64,000 bases of DNA from Acidobacteriota bacterium (GTDB taxonomy: Bacteria; Acidobacteriota; Blastocatellia; RBC074), in assembly GCA_016196035.1 (NCBI GenBank), contig JACPYM010000008.1, forward strand, positions 1 through 64,000. Direction: 5' to 3'. Below, in pieces: positions 41,309 to 49,662 of the stretch (the stretch's first letter is position 1; the number at the start of each line of letters is the position of its first letter). Under the pieces are notes generated by a model that did not search any database, was not told where the DNA came from, and saw nothing but the letters and a program-made list of their open reading frames with translations. Both the position numbers and the translations under genes were made by a program.

Positions 41309-42937
41309 ATGGATCCGAGACCTGTGAAAGTGACGACCCAAGCGGGCTGGAATCCCAGCAGCTACGGTCTCGATAAACAAGGCTTGTTGGCCAAGCTGGC
41401 GTATTGGAATTTACCAGCCGGAGAACTTTACGAGCACGTCATTCGCCGCAACGAAGGCCAAGTCGCCCACCTGGGGCCGCTGGTCGTCAACACGGGCCAG
41501 CACACGGGCCGTTCGCCCAACGACAAATTCATCGTGCGCGAACCGTCCTGCGAAGAACACGTCTGGTGGGGCAAGGTCAATCGCCCATTTACCGAAGCCA
41601 ACTTCGACCGCATTTACGCCAAGGTGTTGCAGCACCTGCAATCACAAGAAGTTTATGTCCAGGATTGTTTCGCGGGCGCCGACCCGGCCTTCCGCGTCCC
41701 GATTCGCGTGATCACCGAATACGCCTGGCACAGCCTGTTTGCGCGCCACATGTTCGTGCGCCCCGATTGGGACAAACAAGCGGCCAGCCACGTGCCCGAG
41801 TTCACCGTCATCAACACGCCCTCGTTGCAAGCCCACCCGGCGACCGATGGCACCACCTCCGGCACTTACATCCTGATGAATTTCGCGCGCAAGTTGATCC
41901 TGATCGGCGGCACCAGCTACGCGGGCGAGACCAAGAAGTCCATCTTCACGCTGTTGAATTACCTGCTGCCCTTGCGCGGCGTGCTCTCGATGCACTGTTC
42001 GGCCAACATTGGCGCGAGCGGCGACGCGGCGATTTTCTTCGGGTTGTCGGGCACAGGCAAAACGACGCTCTCGGCTGACCCCGAACGCAAGCTGATCGGC
42101 GATGATGAACACGGCTGGTCGGAACGCGGCGTCTTCAACATCGAAGGCGGCTGTTACGCCAAAGTCATCAACCTCTCGCCCGCAGCCGAACCGGAGATTT
42201 ATGCCTGCACGCGCCGCTTTGCTACGGTGCTCGAAAACGTGACGATGGACCCAGTCACGCGCCGCTTGAACCTGGACGATGGTTCTGTCACCGAAAACAC
42301 GCGCGCGGCCTATCCGCTGTCTTACATCTCGAACCATGAACCGTCGGGCATGGGCGGCCATCCGAAAAACATCATAATGCTCACCGCCGACGCCTTCGGC
42401 ATTCTGCCGCCGATTGCGAAGCTGACGCCCGAACAGGCGATGTACCACTTCATTTCCGGCTATACGGCCAAGCTGGCGGGCACCGAAAAAGGTTTGAGCA
42501 GCGAGCCGCAAGCGACCTTTTCGACCTGCTTCGGCGCGCCGTTTATGGTGCATCATCCGGGCGTGTATGCCGAACTGTTGCGCGAACGCATCGCCAAGCA
42601 CAATGCCAATTGCTGGCTGGTCAACACCGGCTGGTCGGGCGGGCCGTATGGCGTCGGGCAGCGCATGAAAATCGCCTACACACGCGCGATGGTGCGCGCC
42701 GCGCTGGACGGACGTTTGAACGATGTGCCGACCGAAGCCGATCCGATCTTCGGCGTGCATGTGCCGACGGCTTGCCCCGATGTGCCGAGCGAAGTGCTGA
42801 AACCGCGCAACACCTGGCCGGACAAAAACGCCTACGACGAAAAGGCCAGGCATCTGGCGAAGCTGTTTAACGAAAACTTCAAACAATTTGAAGCGGGCGT
42901 GACGGAAGCGGTGAAGGCGGCAGGGCCGCGCGCCTAG
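41309..42937 (+). CDS. pckA: Phosphoenolpyruvate carboxykinase (ATP)
   Basis: A 542-residue ATP-type PckA, converting oxaloacetate and ATP to phosphoenolpyruvate, CO2 and ADP in gluconeogenesis. Motifs are G-R-S-P-N-D-K-F near residue 68, the kinase-1a loop [11 protein letters not shown] (about 250), M-H-C-S-A-N-I-G (about 229), the metal-binding D-D-E-H-G-W, and [21 protein letters not shown] precedes the ATG at 41309. It is followed by a Rho-independent terminator, so it is the end of its transcript. Together with the isocitrate dehydrogenase at 47 kb it covers central carbon flux. Confidence 0.97.
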   Translation: MDPRPVKVTTQAGWNPSSYGLDKQGLLAKLAYWNLPAGELYEHVIRRNEGQVAHLGPLVVNTGQHTGRSPNDKFIVREPSCEEHVWWGKVNRPFTEANFDRIYAKVLQHLQSQEVYVQDCFAGADPAFRVPIRVITEYAWHSLFARHMFVRPDWDKQAASHVPEFTVINTPSLQAHPATDGTTSGTYILMNFARKLILIGGTSYAGETKKSIFTLLNYLLPLRGVLSMHCSANIGASGDAAIFFGLSGTGKTTLSADPERKLIGDDEHGWSERGVFNIEGGCYAKVINLSPAAEPEIYACTRRFATVLENVTMDPVTRRLNLDDGSVTENTRAAYPLSYISNHEPSGMGGHPKNIIMLTADAFGILPPIAKLTPEQAMYHFISGYTAKLAGTEKGLSSEPQATFSTCFGAPFMVHHPGVYAELLRERIAKHNANCWLVNTGWSGGPYGVGQRMKIAYTRAMVRAALDGRLNDVPTEADPIFGVHVPTACPDVPSEVLKPRNTWPDKNAYDEKARHLAKLFNENFKQFEAGVTEAVKAAGPRA

Positions 42938-42974
42938 GTGCTAGGTGTAGCGGCGCTTGTGTGAAGATGTAAGT

Positions 42975-43016
42975 AGGCGGCAGCGGCTTCAAAGCTTCTG
43001 CCGCCTTTGATTTTTT
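42975..43016 (+). terminator. Rho-independent terminator of pckA
   Basis: AGGCGGCAG (42975-42983) and CTGCCGCCT (42998-43006) form a perfect 9-bp stem with a 14-nt loop, followed by TTGATTTTTT, 38 nt after the pckA stop. Confidence 0.85.
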
Positions 43017-43084
43017 ACGAGCGGTTTTCGTCTTCCGCCTCGCGGCAAAGAAGTCTCGCGGCAAGCAGCACCCAAGAGCGGCCA

Positions 43085-44848
43085 TTACTTGCAGAGCGCG
43101 GCCCTGCGATGATTGGCGCAGACCAGCTGCTTCAAGGCTTTGATCTCACCGCGCTGGCTGGCGAGTTGGGCTTGTTGTTGGTCGTTGCGCCGTTGCTCAG
43201 CGCTGAGTTGTTTTTGATATTGCGCGATCTGCGCCTGCTGTTCCTGGATGGCCCTGATCGCCACCGGCAGCAGTCCGAGGTAGTTCAGGCCGAGCGGTTG
43301 GGCTGGGTCAGCCTCACGTTGTACCAACTCCGGCAGCACATCCTCAACCTCCTGGGCGATTAGGCCGAGTTGGAGTTGCCCCTCCGGCTGCGCTTTCCAC
43401 TTCCAGGTCACAGGCCGCAACCGGAGCACTTGCGACAGACCGTAGCCGAGCGGCTTGACCTGCTGTTTCAGCCGGGCGTCGGAGGGGTTTGAGAAGACGC
43501 CGTCAACGATGAGATTGCCGGTGATCCCTACTCGGCCATTGAAATAACCGGCGTGGCCGATGGTGTTGCTGTTACCGTTATCTCCGTAGACGCCCGTGCC
43601 GGAAATTGTATTTCCGGCCACTCCAAAACCACCGGGGCTATAGCCCGAAACGCCCGTGCCGCTGCCGGTACTGAGGCCGCTCACCGCAATGCCGTTAATG
43701 TTATTATCGCTTTGGCCTTGTATGCCGATGCCGCTACTGCTGAGACCATACACGCCATAGCCGCTATTGCTTCTGCCAAACACCCCATCTCCCGTGCTAC
43801 TTTGGCCAGCCACGCCGCTCGCGAGGGTACTAGAGCCAATTACGCCATAATTGCTGGTGCTTTCGCCATGCACACCGAAGTTAGCGCCGCTCTTGGCAAA
43901 AATGCCGGTGTCGTTGCCACCCTCAACATGAAGCTTAACTAAAGGGTTAGTAGTCCCAATGCCCACATAGCCTGAGGCCCGCTGGATGAACAGGTGTGTC
44001 CCAATGCCGTTGCCAGCGTCGTTGTACGCATCAAGCCTGAAATTGGAGCCTGCGTTGCTGCCGCTTTCCGCGCTATTGTCGGCGAACAGCAGCCAGCGGT
44101 TGAAGTTGTTCTTGCGGTAAGCGAGGACGGAGTTTTGAGACGCCGCCGTGGCATCAATGATGACGTAGGCGTCTGCGCCGGAGCGCCGCGCCGTGACGAC
44201 TGCTCCATCGCCGTTGGCGCCTGTGATCGTGACGCCGCCATTGGCCCTCAGATTGCCGCCCAGCGTGCCGTTGCCGCTGATATTGAAATTGCTGGCGGCT
44301 TGCGGGCTGGTTGTGTTCTGAATGTAATTCGCGCTGCCCGCCGTCGGCGGGCGCGCATCGCTCAAGCGCGCGTCGCCCGTCAAGATATACTGATTGGCCG
44401 CCACGCCGCCCAACTGCAAGGCATTCTGCGCCGTCATCGTGTTCAGACTCTGCACGGCATACGGCGTCGAGGTGATCGGTTGTAGCGGGCTGAGCGCAGT
44501 GAATACGCCGGTGCTCACGCCCGGCCGCACGCCGATTTCCAGCCAGCGATTCGCCCCCGAAAAAGCCGCCGCTCCGAAATCGAGCGTCACGCTGAAGATG
44601 CCATTGGCGACTGCCACATCCTCGCGGACGAGGGTCGTGCCCACCTGATTGCCGCTTACCAGCGCATCGAAGAGACGAAACTGCAAATCATACGCGCCAG
44701 TGGCGGGATTGCCCGCGTCCGTAAGTTTGCCTTGATAGGTGAACGCGGTCGTTTGGGCCAACGCGGTGGCGCAGACGCTGATCGCCAACAACAGCATCAA
44801 CGACAGCCAGGCCGCCCATTTGCAATCAGCCTGAGACAGATGATTCAT
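43085..44848 (-). CDS. Exported surface protein with C-terminal peptidase S74 chaperone domain
   Basis: A 587-residue protein with a signal peptide (about residues 12-32). Next is an acidobacterial-type N-terminal domain with F-T-Y-Q-G-K-L-T-D-A-G-N-P-A. A Gly/Ser/Asn-rich beta-helical repeat region follows (about 280-450; units such as G-V-Y-G and G-V-x-G-x-S). The C-terminal S74 domain (about 460-587) has the S-D-A-R-L-K-Q-Q-V-K start and a coiled coil. S74 domains help trimeric beta-helices fold and then cut themselves off at the Ser of the S-D-x-R-L-K motif. AAGGAG selects the ATG at 44848. No phage genes are near, so it is more likely a bacterial adhesin or surface fibre than a tail spike. 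Confidence 0.85.
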   Translation of the reverse strand: MNHLSQADCKWAAWLSLMLLLAISVCATALAQTTAFTYQGKLTDAGNPATGAYDLQFRLFDALVSGNQVGTTLVREDVAVANGIFSVTLDFGAAAFSGANRWLEIGVRPGVSTGVFTALSPLQPITSTPYAVQSLNTMTAQNALQLGGVAANQYILTGDARLSDARPPTAGSANYIQNTTSPQAASNFNISGNGTLGGNLRANGGVTITGANGDGAVVTARRSGADAYVIIDATAASQNSVLAYRKNNFNRWLLFADNSAESGSNAGSNFRLDAYNDAGNGIGTHLFIQRASGYVGIGTTNPLVKLHVEGGNDTGIFAKSGANFGVHGESTSNYGVIGSSTLASGVAGQSSTGDGVFGRSNSGYGVYGLSSSGIGIQGQSDNNINGIAVSGLSTGSGTGVSGYSPGGFGVAGNTISGTGVYGDNGNSNTIGHAGYFNGRVGITGNLIVDGVFSNPSDARLKQQVKPLGYGLSQVLRLRPVTWKWKAQPEGQLQLGLIAQEVEDVLPELVQREADPAQPLGLNYLGLLPVAIRAIQEQQAQIAQYQKQLSAEQRRNDQQQAQLASQRGEIKALKQLVCANHRRAALCK

Positions 44849-45162
44849 AGCAACTTCTCCTTTACTTGCAAACATTGATGTTCGGATGGTCAGCCGACCG
44901 GCTAACGACGCACGCGTCAACGCAAACAAGCAGTCAGTTGACCGCGTGAGAGCGCGTAATCGTAGCCTGCTCAGTGGCGATTGTGTAGCTTGCTCAAGCA
45001 TAGCAGGGCGGCGGCATAAAGTAGTTTGGTAGTGATGAACAGTAAGGCTGTGGTTTTGCCGTCGCGTAGTGGCGACCTGAGTTTAGCCCGGCGTTTCAAC
45101 GCTAGCATAGCGGTGTCTGTGGAAACTTGGCGTTCTTGGCGTCTTGATGTTCCGGAGATTCT
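44849..45162. other. Intergenic region upstream of the S74 gene
   Basis: 314 bp between the S74 start and the thiO stop. No gene or clear terminator is visible. A 6-bp dyad GTCAAC...GTTGAC spans about 44916-44942, upstream of the S74 ribosome-binding site, and could be part of its promoter region. Confidence 0.4.
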
Positions 45163-46305
45163 TTAGTGGGCAGGCAAGTTAAACCGCGCAAGGCTGAATG
45201 GTGCGAGATCAACGGACGGCACGCCACCCAGCACCAGTTCGCTCACTACCTTAGCTGTGATCGGCGTCAACAGGATGCCGTTGCGGTAATGGCCCGTGGC
45301 ATAAATCAACCCTTGCACCTCAGCATCTGCCCCCAGCACCGGCCAATCATCACCGGCTTTCGGGCGCAAACCGGCCCAGGTTTCGACCAATGGCTGCGCG
45401 GCCAGCGCAGGCGTCAGCGCACATGCACGCTGGATGATCGAAGCAATGCCGCCAGCGGTGTTGCGTTTATCGTAGCCCGCATCCTCAGTGGTGGAACCGG
45501 CAATCACGAAGCCGCTGAGGCGCGGAATCAAATAAGCGTCGCGCGCGTAAACGACGTGTTGCAGCGGTGGCTCAGGCATTTCAAACGCCACCATCTGCCC
45601 GCGCACCGGTTTGACCTTTGCCAGATGCGAAAGCAGTCCAGCCTGGAGCGGGATTGTGGTTGACCAACTGCCAGCGGCGAGGATGACGGTATTGGCGTCG
45701 AGGTGCTCACGCGAGGTCAAGACGCCGGTCACGCGCGCATCGGCAATCTCAACCGACAGGGCTTCGGTGCGCGGCTGGAACACGACGCCAGCCTTGCGCG
45801 CGGCCAGTTCGAGCGCCTTGACCAGTCGCCGATTGTCTACCTGATGATCGTCGGGGAATTTCAGCGCCCAGCGCAGCTTGTCGGTGACCAGAGGTTCCAG
45901 CTTGCGCACGCAATTGGCCTTTAGCTTTTTGACGTTCAACCCCGCCGCGTGTTGCCATTGCCAGCGGTGTTCTAGTTCCGCTTCGTCTTCGTCAGTCAGC
46001 GCCAGATAGAGCGTGCCTTCGATGCGGTATTCGATGTCAATGCCAGAGGCTGCGCGCAATTCGCGGGCGAAATCGGCGTAGAGGGCGCGGCTGGCTACGC
46101 ACAGATCGAAGAAGGCATCGGCGCGGTCGGCTTCGGCCAGCGGGGCGAGCATACCGCCCGCCGCCCAGGAAGCTTCCTGACCGATAGCGCCGCGTTCGAT
46201 GACGACGACGCGTTGACCGGCTTGGGCCAGGTGCCAGGCGATGGAACAGCCAATGACACCGCCACCGATGATGGCGGTGTCAAAGCTGGGAAAGGATGCT
46301 GACAT
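45163..46305 (-). CDS. thiO: Glycine oxidase ThiO (FAD-dependent)
   Basis: A 380-residue FAD oxidoreductase of the DAO family. The N-terminal dinucleotide motif is I-I-G-G-G-V-I-G-C-S-I-A, followed by V-I-E-R-G and G-Q-E-A-S-W-A-A-G-G-M-L. Near the C-terminus is Y-A-T-G-H-Y-R-N-G-I-L-L-T-P, typical of ThiO. It oxidises glycine to iminoglycine for assembly of the thiazole ring of thiamine. The start at 46305 lies 13 nt after the stop of the small upstream gene, with no own ribosome-binding site, which suggests translational coupling in a queD-orf-thiO unit. The thiazole synthase genes are not in the window. Confidence 0.9.
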   Translation of the reverse strand: MSASFPSFDTAIIGGGVIGCSIAWHLAQAGQRVVVIERGAIGQEASWAAGGMLAPLAEADRADAFFDLCVASRALYADFARELRAASGIDIEYRIEGTLYLALTDEDEAELEHRWQWQHAAGLNVKKLKANCVRKLEPLVTDKLRWALKFPDDHQVDNRRLVKALELAARKAGVVFQPRTEALSVEIADARVTGVLTSREHLDANTVILAAGSWSTTIPLQAGLLSHLAKVKPVRGQMVAFEMPEPPLQHVVYARDAYLIPRLSGFVIAGSTTEDAGYDKRNTAGGIASIIQRACALTPALAAQPLVETWAGLRPKAGDDWPVLGADAEVQGLIYATGHYRNGILLTPITAKVVSELVLGGVPSVDLAPFSLARFNLPAH

Positions 46306-46317
46306 GTGGGAACCGAA

Positions 46318-46602
46318 TTACGCCGCACTGGGCGCAGCATCCGTGGGTGGCGCGGGCGGCGCGTCTTCCGTGAAGCCACAGGCGCGATCGTCTTCGCGGC
46401 GGATGTGGCGGGCGCGTTCGACGTGGCGCTCCATGCACTTAATCTCTTCGTCAATCAGCGTGTCAACGACGCTCTTGATGCCGGTCAGCACGTCTTTTTT
46501 GAATTTGGCGAAGTCGTCGGCGGTCTCTTCGGGCAGGGCGGCCCAGAGCGAACTAAACAGATCGCCCAGCGGATCGAAAACGTGGTCTTGTGGTTCAGCC
46601 AT
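46318..46602 (-). CDS. Small acidic hypothetical protein, 94 aa
   Basis: AAGGAG precedes the ATG at 46602, which I prefer to the frame start at 46623. The protein is predominantly helical: acidic D-P-L-G-D-L-F-S-S-L-W-A-A-L-P-E-E at the N-terminus, then K-K-D-V-L-T-G-I-K-S-V-V-D and a charged helix with C-M-E-R-H-V-E-R-A-R-H, followed by a Pro/Ala tail. There is no signal peptide and no known domain. It lies between queD and thiO on the same strand with gaps of 24 and 12 nt, so it is co-transcribed with them; its role is unknown. Confidence 0.72.
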   Translation of the reverse strand: MAEPQDHVFDPLGDLFSSLWAALPEETADDFAKFKKDVLTGIKSVVDTLIDEEIKCMERHVERARHIRREDDRACGFTEDAPPAPPTDAAPSAA

Positions 46603-46626
46603 TGTGTTACTCCTTGGTTCCAACGG

Positions 46627-47004
46627 TTAATCAATCGAGCAACTGACGACGCAGTTGTCGGTTTCCCAGAGGCGCACCTTGTAAACCTGAAGCCGGTCGT
46701 TGTTGATTTGCGCGCCGACTTCACGCAGGAAGTAAGCGGCAATCTCTTCGGCAGTCGAATTGATCTCGCGCTCAAAGGGCGGCAGGTCGTTGATGTTGCG
46801 ATGATCCAGATAATCCACTACTTTGCCGGTCGCCACTTTCAGGTCAGCGAAATCAATCAACATGCCAATTTGGTTGAGTTGGCGGCCCCGCGCGTGGACT
46901 TCGACCTTGTAATTGTGTCCGTGCAGGTTGGCGCATTTGCCTACGTAATCGCGCAGGTAATGCGCCGACGAAAAACTCATCTGGATCATGACTTCGTGCA
47001 ACAT
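46627..47004 (-). CDS. queD: 6-carboxy-tetrahydropterin synthase / PTPS family
   Basis: A 125-residue protein of the QueD/6-pyruvoyl-tetrahydropterin synthase family. Zinc ligands are His in F-S-S-A-H-Y-L and the two His of N-L-H-G-H-N-Y. The catalytic Cys is in G-K-C-A-N. M-L-I-D-F-A-D-L-K and L-D-H-R-N-I-N-D are the other family motifs. QueD makes the CPH4 precursor of queuosine from dihydroneopterin triphosphate. The family also includes PTPS used in tetrahydropterin synthesis, so the precise product is not certain. The start at 47004 is preferred; an in-frame ATG at 46989 is an alternative. First gene of the queD-orf-thiO unit. Confidence 0.88.
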   Translation of the reverse strand: MLHEVMIQMSFSSAHYLRDYVGKCANLHGHNYKVEVHARGRQLNQIGMLIDFADLKVATGKVVDYLDHRNINDLPPFEREINSTAEEIAAYFLREVGAQINNDRLQVYKVRLWETDNCVVSCSID

Positions 47005-47124
47005 CGGCGGCGAGTATAGCACGCAGAAAAGTTGAAAGTTCAAAGGGCGGCGGCTAAAGTGGCGAGGCAATCAACCCATCACGTTGAACTGACAACTGAC
47101 AACTATGAATCGCTAACTCAACTT

Positions 47125-48138
47125 ATGACACACAAAATCACCCTCATTCCCGGCGACGGCATCGGGCCGGAGATCTCAGGCGCGGTCGTGCGCATCATCG
47201 AAGCCAGTGGCGTTGACATCGAATGGGAGAGCTACATCGCAGGGGCTGAGGCGCTCGCGCGCTTTGGCGATCCGCTGCCGGACAACGTGCTCGAATCCAT
47301 CCGGCGCAACAAGGTCGCCTTGAAAGGGCCGCTGACCACGCCGGTCGGCAAAGGCTTCGCCAGCGTCAACGTGCGTTTGCGCAAGACCCTAGACCTTTAC
47401 GCCAACCTGCGCCCGGTGCGCACACTGCCCGCGATCAAGACGCCCTTTGGCGACCTCGATCTGATCATTGTGCGCGAAAACACCGAGGGGCTTTATGCCG
47501 GGCTGGAGCACATGGTCATCCCCGGTGTGGCGCAAAGTTTGAAGATCATCACCGAGAAGGCTTCGACGCGCATCGCGCGGTTCGCCTTCGAACTAGCGCG
47601 CCGCGATGGCCGCAAGCGGATCACTTGCATCCACAAGGCCAATATCATGAAGCTTTCCGACGGCCTGTTCCTGGACTGCTTCCGTGCGGTCGCGGCGGAC
47701 TATCCTGACATCCGGGCCGACGACCGGATCGTGGACAACGCCTGCATGCAACTGGTGATGAACCCGCAGCAATTCGATATGCTGTTGCTGGAAAACCTGT
47801 ATGGCGACATCGTTTCTGACTTGGCGGCTGGCCTGGTCGGCGGCCTGGGTGTCGTGCCGGGCGCTAACATTGGCGAACTGGGCGCGGTGTTTGAAGCCGT
47901 GCACGGCAGCGCACCCGACATTGCGGGCAAGAATCTAGCTAACCCGACGGCGCTGTTGCAATCTGGGATTCAGATGTTGCGCTATCTGGGCGAACGCACG
48001 GCTGCCGATTTGATTGAAAAAGCGTTGTTTCACACCCTGTCGTCAAAGAACGTCCGCACACGCGATCTGGGCGGCACGGCGCATACGACGGAGTACACCG
48101 AAGCGATTGTAGCTTCGATGAAAGAGCTGGGCGGTTGA
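47125..48138 (+). CDS. NAD-type isocitrate dehydrogenase (isocitrate/isopropylmalate dehydrogenase family)
   Basis: A 337-residue decarboxylating beta-hydroxyacid dehydrogenase. It shows I-P-G-D-G-I-G-P-E-I, the substrate loop V-N-V-R-L-R-K-T-L-D-L-Y-A-N-L-R-P, I-V-R-E-N-T-E-G-L-Y-A-G, H-K-A-N-I-M-K, the metal-binding D-M-L-L-L-E-N-L-Y-G-D-I-V-S-D and H-G-S-A-P-D-I-A-G-K. The V-N-V-x-L-R-K loop favours isocitrate over isopropylmalate, and no leu genes are adjacent. It is therefore probably the TCA-cycle enzyme or a homoisocitrate-type relative. The ATG at 47125 starts the conserved strand M-T-H-K-I-T-L-I-P-G-D-G. It is divergent from queD. Confidence 0.9.
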   Translation: MTHKITLIPGDGIGPEISGAVVRIIEASGVDIEWESYIAGAEALARFGDPLPDNVLESIRRNKVALKGPLTTPVGKGFASVNVRLRKTLDLYANLRPVRTLPAIKTPFGDLDLIIVRENTEGLYAGLEHMVIPGVAQSLKIITEKASTRIARFAFELARRDGRKRITCIHKANIMKLSDGLFLDCFRAVAADYPDIRADDRIVDNACMQLVMNPQQFDMLLLENLYGDIVSDLAAGLVGGLGVVPGANIGELGAVFEAVHGSAPDIAGKNLANPTALLQSGIQMLRYLGERTAADLIEKALFHTLSSKNVRTRDLGGTAHTTEYTEAIVASMKELGG

Positions 48139-48165
48139 AGCGCAAAGACAAGCATGAACAAAGAA

Positions 48166-48203
48166 GGGCGGCGTTGATCGAATTGGATCAACGCCGCCCT
48201 TTT
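48166..48203 (+). terminator. Rho-independent terminator of the isocitrate dehydrogenase gene
   Basis: GGGCGGCGTTGATC (48166-48179) and GATCAACGCCGCCC (48186-48199) form a perfect 14-bp stem with a 6-nt loop, followed by TTTT. It lies between convergent genes and starts 27 nt after the dehydrogenase stop. Confidence 0.85.
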
Positions 48204-48218
48204 GCACTGAGCAACCGT

Positions 48219-48545
48219 TTATTTGAAATTCGGATTGGGCGTCATAAACACGAGCAGCGTCAGCCGTTCGGCACTGGCGTTTTTCACGCCGTGCACTGAA
48301 CCTGCCGGGGCGAACACGATTTGCTGCTCGCCCAATTCTTCAAACTCTTCGCCCACTTGAAACGTGCCGCGCCCGTTGAGCACGTAATAGAGCTTGTCTT
48401 CATCCGCGTGGGCGTGCGCCTTTTGCGCCTGCCCCGGTTCCAGGCAGTACACGTCGCAGAAAAAATTCCTGGTTTCAAACAGGTTCAACTTCTGCATCTT
48501 TTCAGCGGAAAAGCGCAGGTTTGCGAGCACATCTTTGTGATTCAT
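48219..48545 (-). CDS. Single-domain cupin protein
   Basis: A 108-residue cupin_2 protein. Motif 1 contains H-A-H-A-D-E-D-K-L-Y-Y-V-L-N-G-R-G, with His and Glu metal ligands, and motif 2 A-P-A-G-S-V-H-G-V-K-N. It is a small beta-barrel that probably binds a divalent metal and may be an enzyme or sensor. The substrate is unknown. There is no signal peptide. It lies 60 bp downstream of a secreted-protein gene on the same strand and may be co-transcribed with it. Confidence 0.87.
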   Translation of the reverse strand: MNHKDVLANLRFSAEKMQKLNLFETRNFFCDVYCLEPGQAQKAHAHADEDKLYYVLNGRGTFQVGEEFEELGEQQIVFAPAGSVHGVKNASAERLTLLVFMTPNPNFK

Positions 48546-48604
48546 CTCGATTGTCTATCAATCAGTTGGTTGGGGAAATCGCCAAGCCGAATCCAACACT
48601 CGGC

Positions 48605-49354
48605 TCAATATTCCAGCTTGCCGTTGTACATCATCTCCGGCACCTTGAACCGCATGTTGAGTTTGAAGTCCTTGCCGACCTCGGAATAAAACCGCACGTA
48701 ACCGCTGTCTTCGGTGATGAACGGCTTGTCTTCATACGCTCTGGGAAAGATGAACTTGGCACCCATGCCATCGCTGATCGGGGCTTTGTAATCTTTCAGG
48801 AACAGGCGCTTGCCATCCTTGCGTTCCAGATAAGTCGCGTTGGCCAGCAACCCCAGATTGGCGGAGTTGAAAGTTTGCATGACACGGCCCGTAAAGCGTT
48901 GATCACTGCTGTCATAATCAACCGCGACCACGATCCATTCGTTGGAAGTTTGCTCGGCAAAGGCCTTCAACTGCGCTTCCATCTGCGGGTTTTGCAAGAT
49001 GACGCGACGCGCAAAGGCTTCGCGCACGGGTTTGGCGGACAGGAAACGGATACGGAAATTGATATTGACCGCCTGGTTGAGCGCGCCCTGCGCATTGCGG
49101 TCGTTGCCGCCGGTCAGGCCGCCGCTGTTGCCGGTCGAAGCCGCCCCGCGCGTAGTGCCGCCGCCGCTCGCCGTCGGGCTGTAAAACATTTCCGACGTAT
49201 TAGTCTCGGTCTGCGTCTGCCCCCAGGGAGAATCATTGAGCATTTTCAGCGCTTCCTTTTCATTCCATTCCTGCCAGGGTTTGAATTTCTTTTGCGCCGT
49301 GGCGAGCAGGCTGAAGGCGAGAATCAGGAAAATGGTTAGCGCGAGCAGCTTCAT
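48605..49354 (-). CDS. Secreted hypothetical protein, 249 aa
   Basis: A signal peptide (residues 1-20, ending L-A-T-A-Q) precedes K-P-W-Q-E-W-N-E-K-E-A-L-K-M-L-N-D-S-P-W-G-Q, a pattern I associate with acidobacterial secreted proteins of unknown function. A Gly/Ser/Thr-rich linker (about residues 58-85) follows, then an alpha/beta domain containing I-R-F-L-S-A-K-P-V-R-E-A. AGGAGG selects the ATG at 49354. No catalytic motif is visible. Confidence 0.8.
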   Translation of the reverse strand: MKLLALTIFLILAFSLLATAQKKFKPWQEWNEKEALKMLNDSPWGQTQTETNTSEMFYSPTASGGGTTRGAASTGNSGGLTGGNDRNAQGALNQAVNINFRIRFLSAKPVREAFARRVILQNPQMEAQLKAFAEQTSNEWIVVAVDYDSSDQRFTGRVMQTFNSANLGLLANATYLERKDGKRLFLKDYKAPISDGMGAKFIFPRAYEDKPFITEDSGYVRFYSEVGKDFKLNMRFKVPEMMYNGKLEY

Positions 49355-49601
49355 AGTTTACCTCCTTGTGATTGCCAGCAATCGCCGTCTGTAACGTTGA
49401 GTGATGCTCCGCCCCAGGGTTCAACTCATTATCAGTGATGGCCGGGACGGACAGGCTAACGGACGCCGGTAGTGTTGCGCGTTTGCTTAAACGACGCAAG
49501 CAGTCCGGGTTTCAGTTGCAAGGAATAGCGTTGCGCAGCTTATTCCCTGTGCAACGCGCCGCCAACCAAAACCTTGGGCGCGGCGGTGCACCATAAAAAA
49601 C

Positions 49602-49637
49602 GGGAGGGGCGTGCCAGCAACCTGCCGCGCCCCTCCC
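49602..49637 (-). terminator. Rho-independent terminator of TonB receptor 1
   Basis: On the minus strand GGGAGGGGCG pairs with CGCCCCTCCC around a 16-nt loop and is followed by CGTTTTTT, 25 nt after the receptor stop codon. Confidence 0.85.
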
Positions 49638-49662
49638 CGTCCGATTGGGTGAACCGGAAGTT

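Noticed and set aside
43085-44848. S74 protein considered as a prophage tail spike
   Set aside because: No capsid, portal, terminase or integrase gene is present on either side, and the N-terminus carries a signal peptide.
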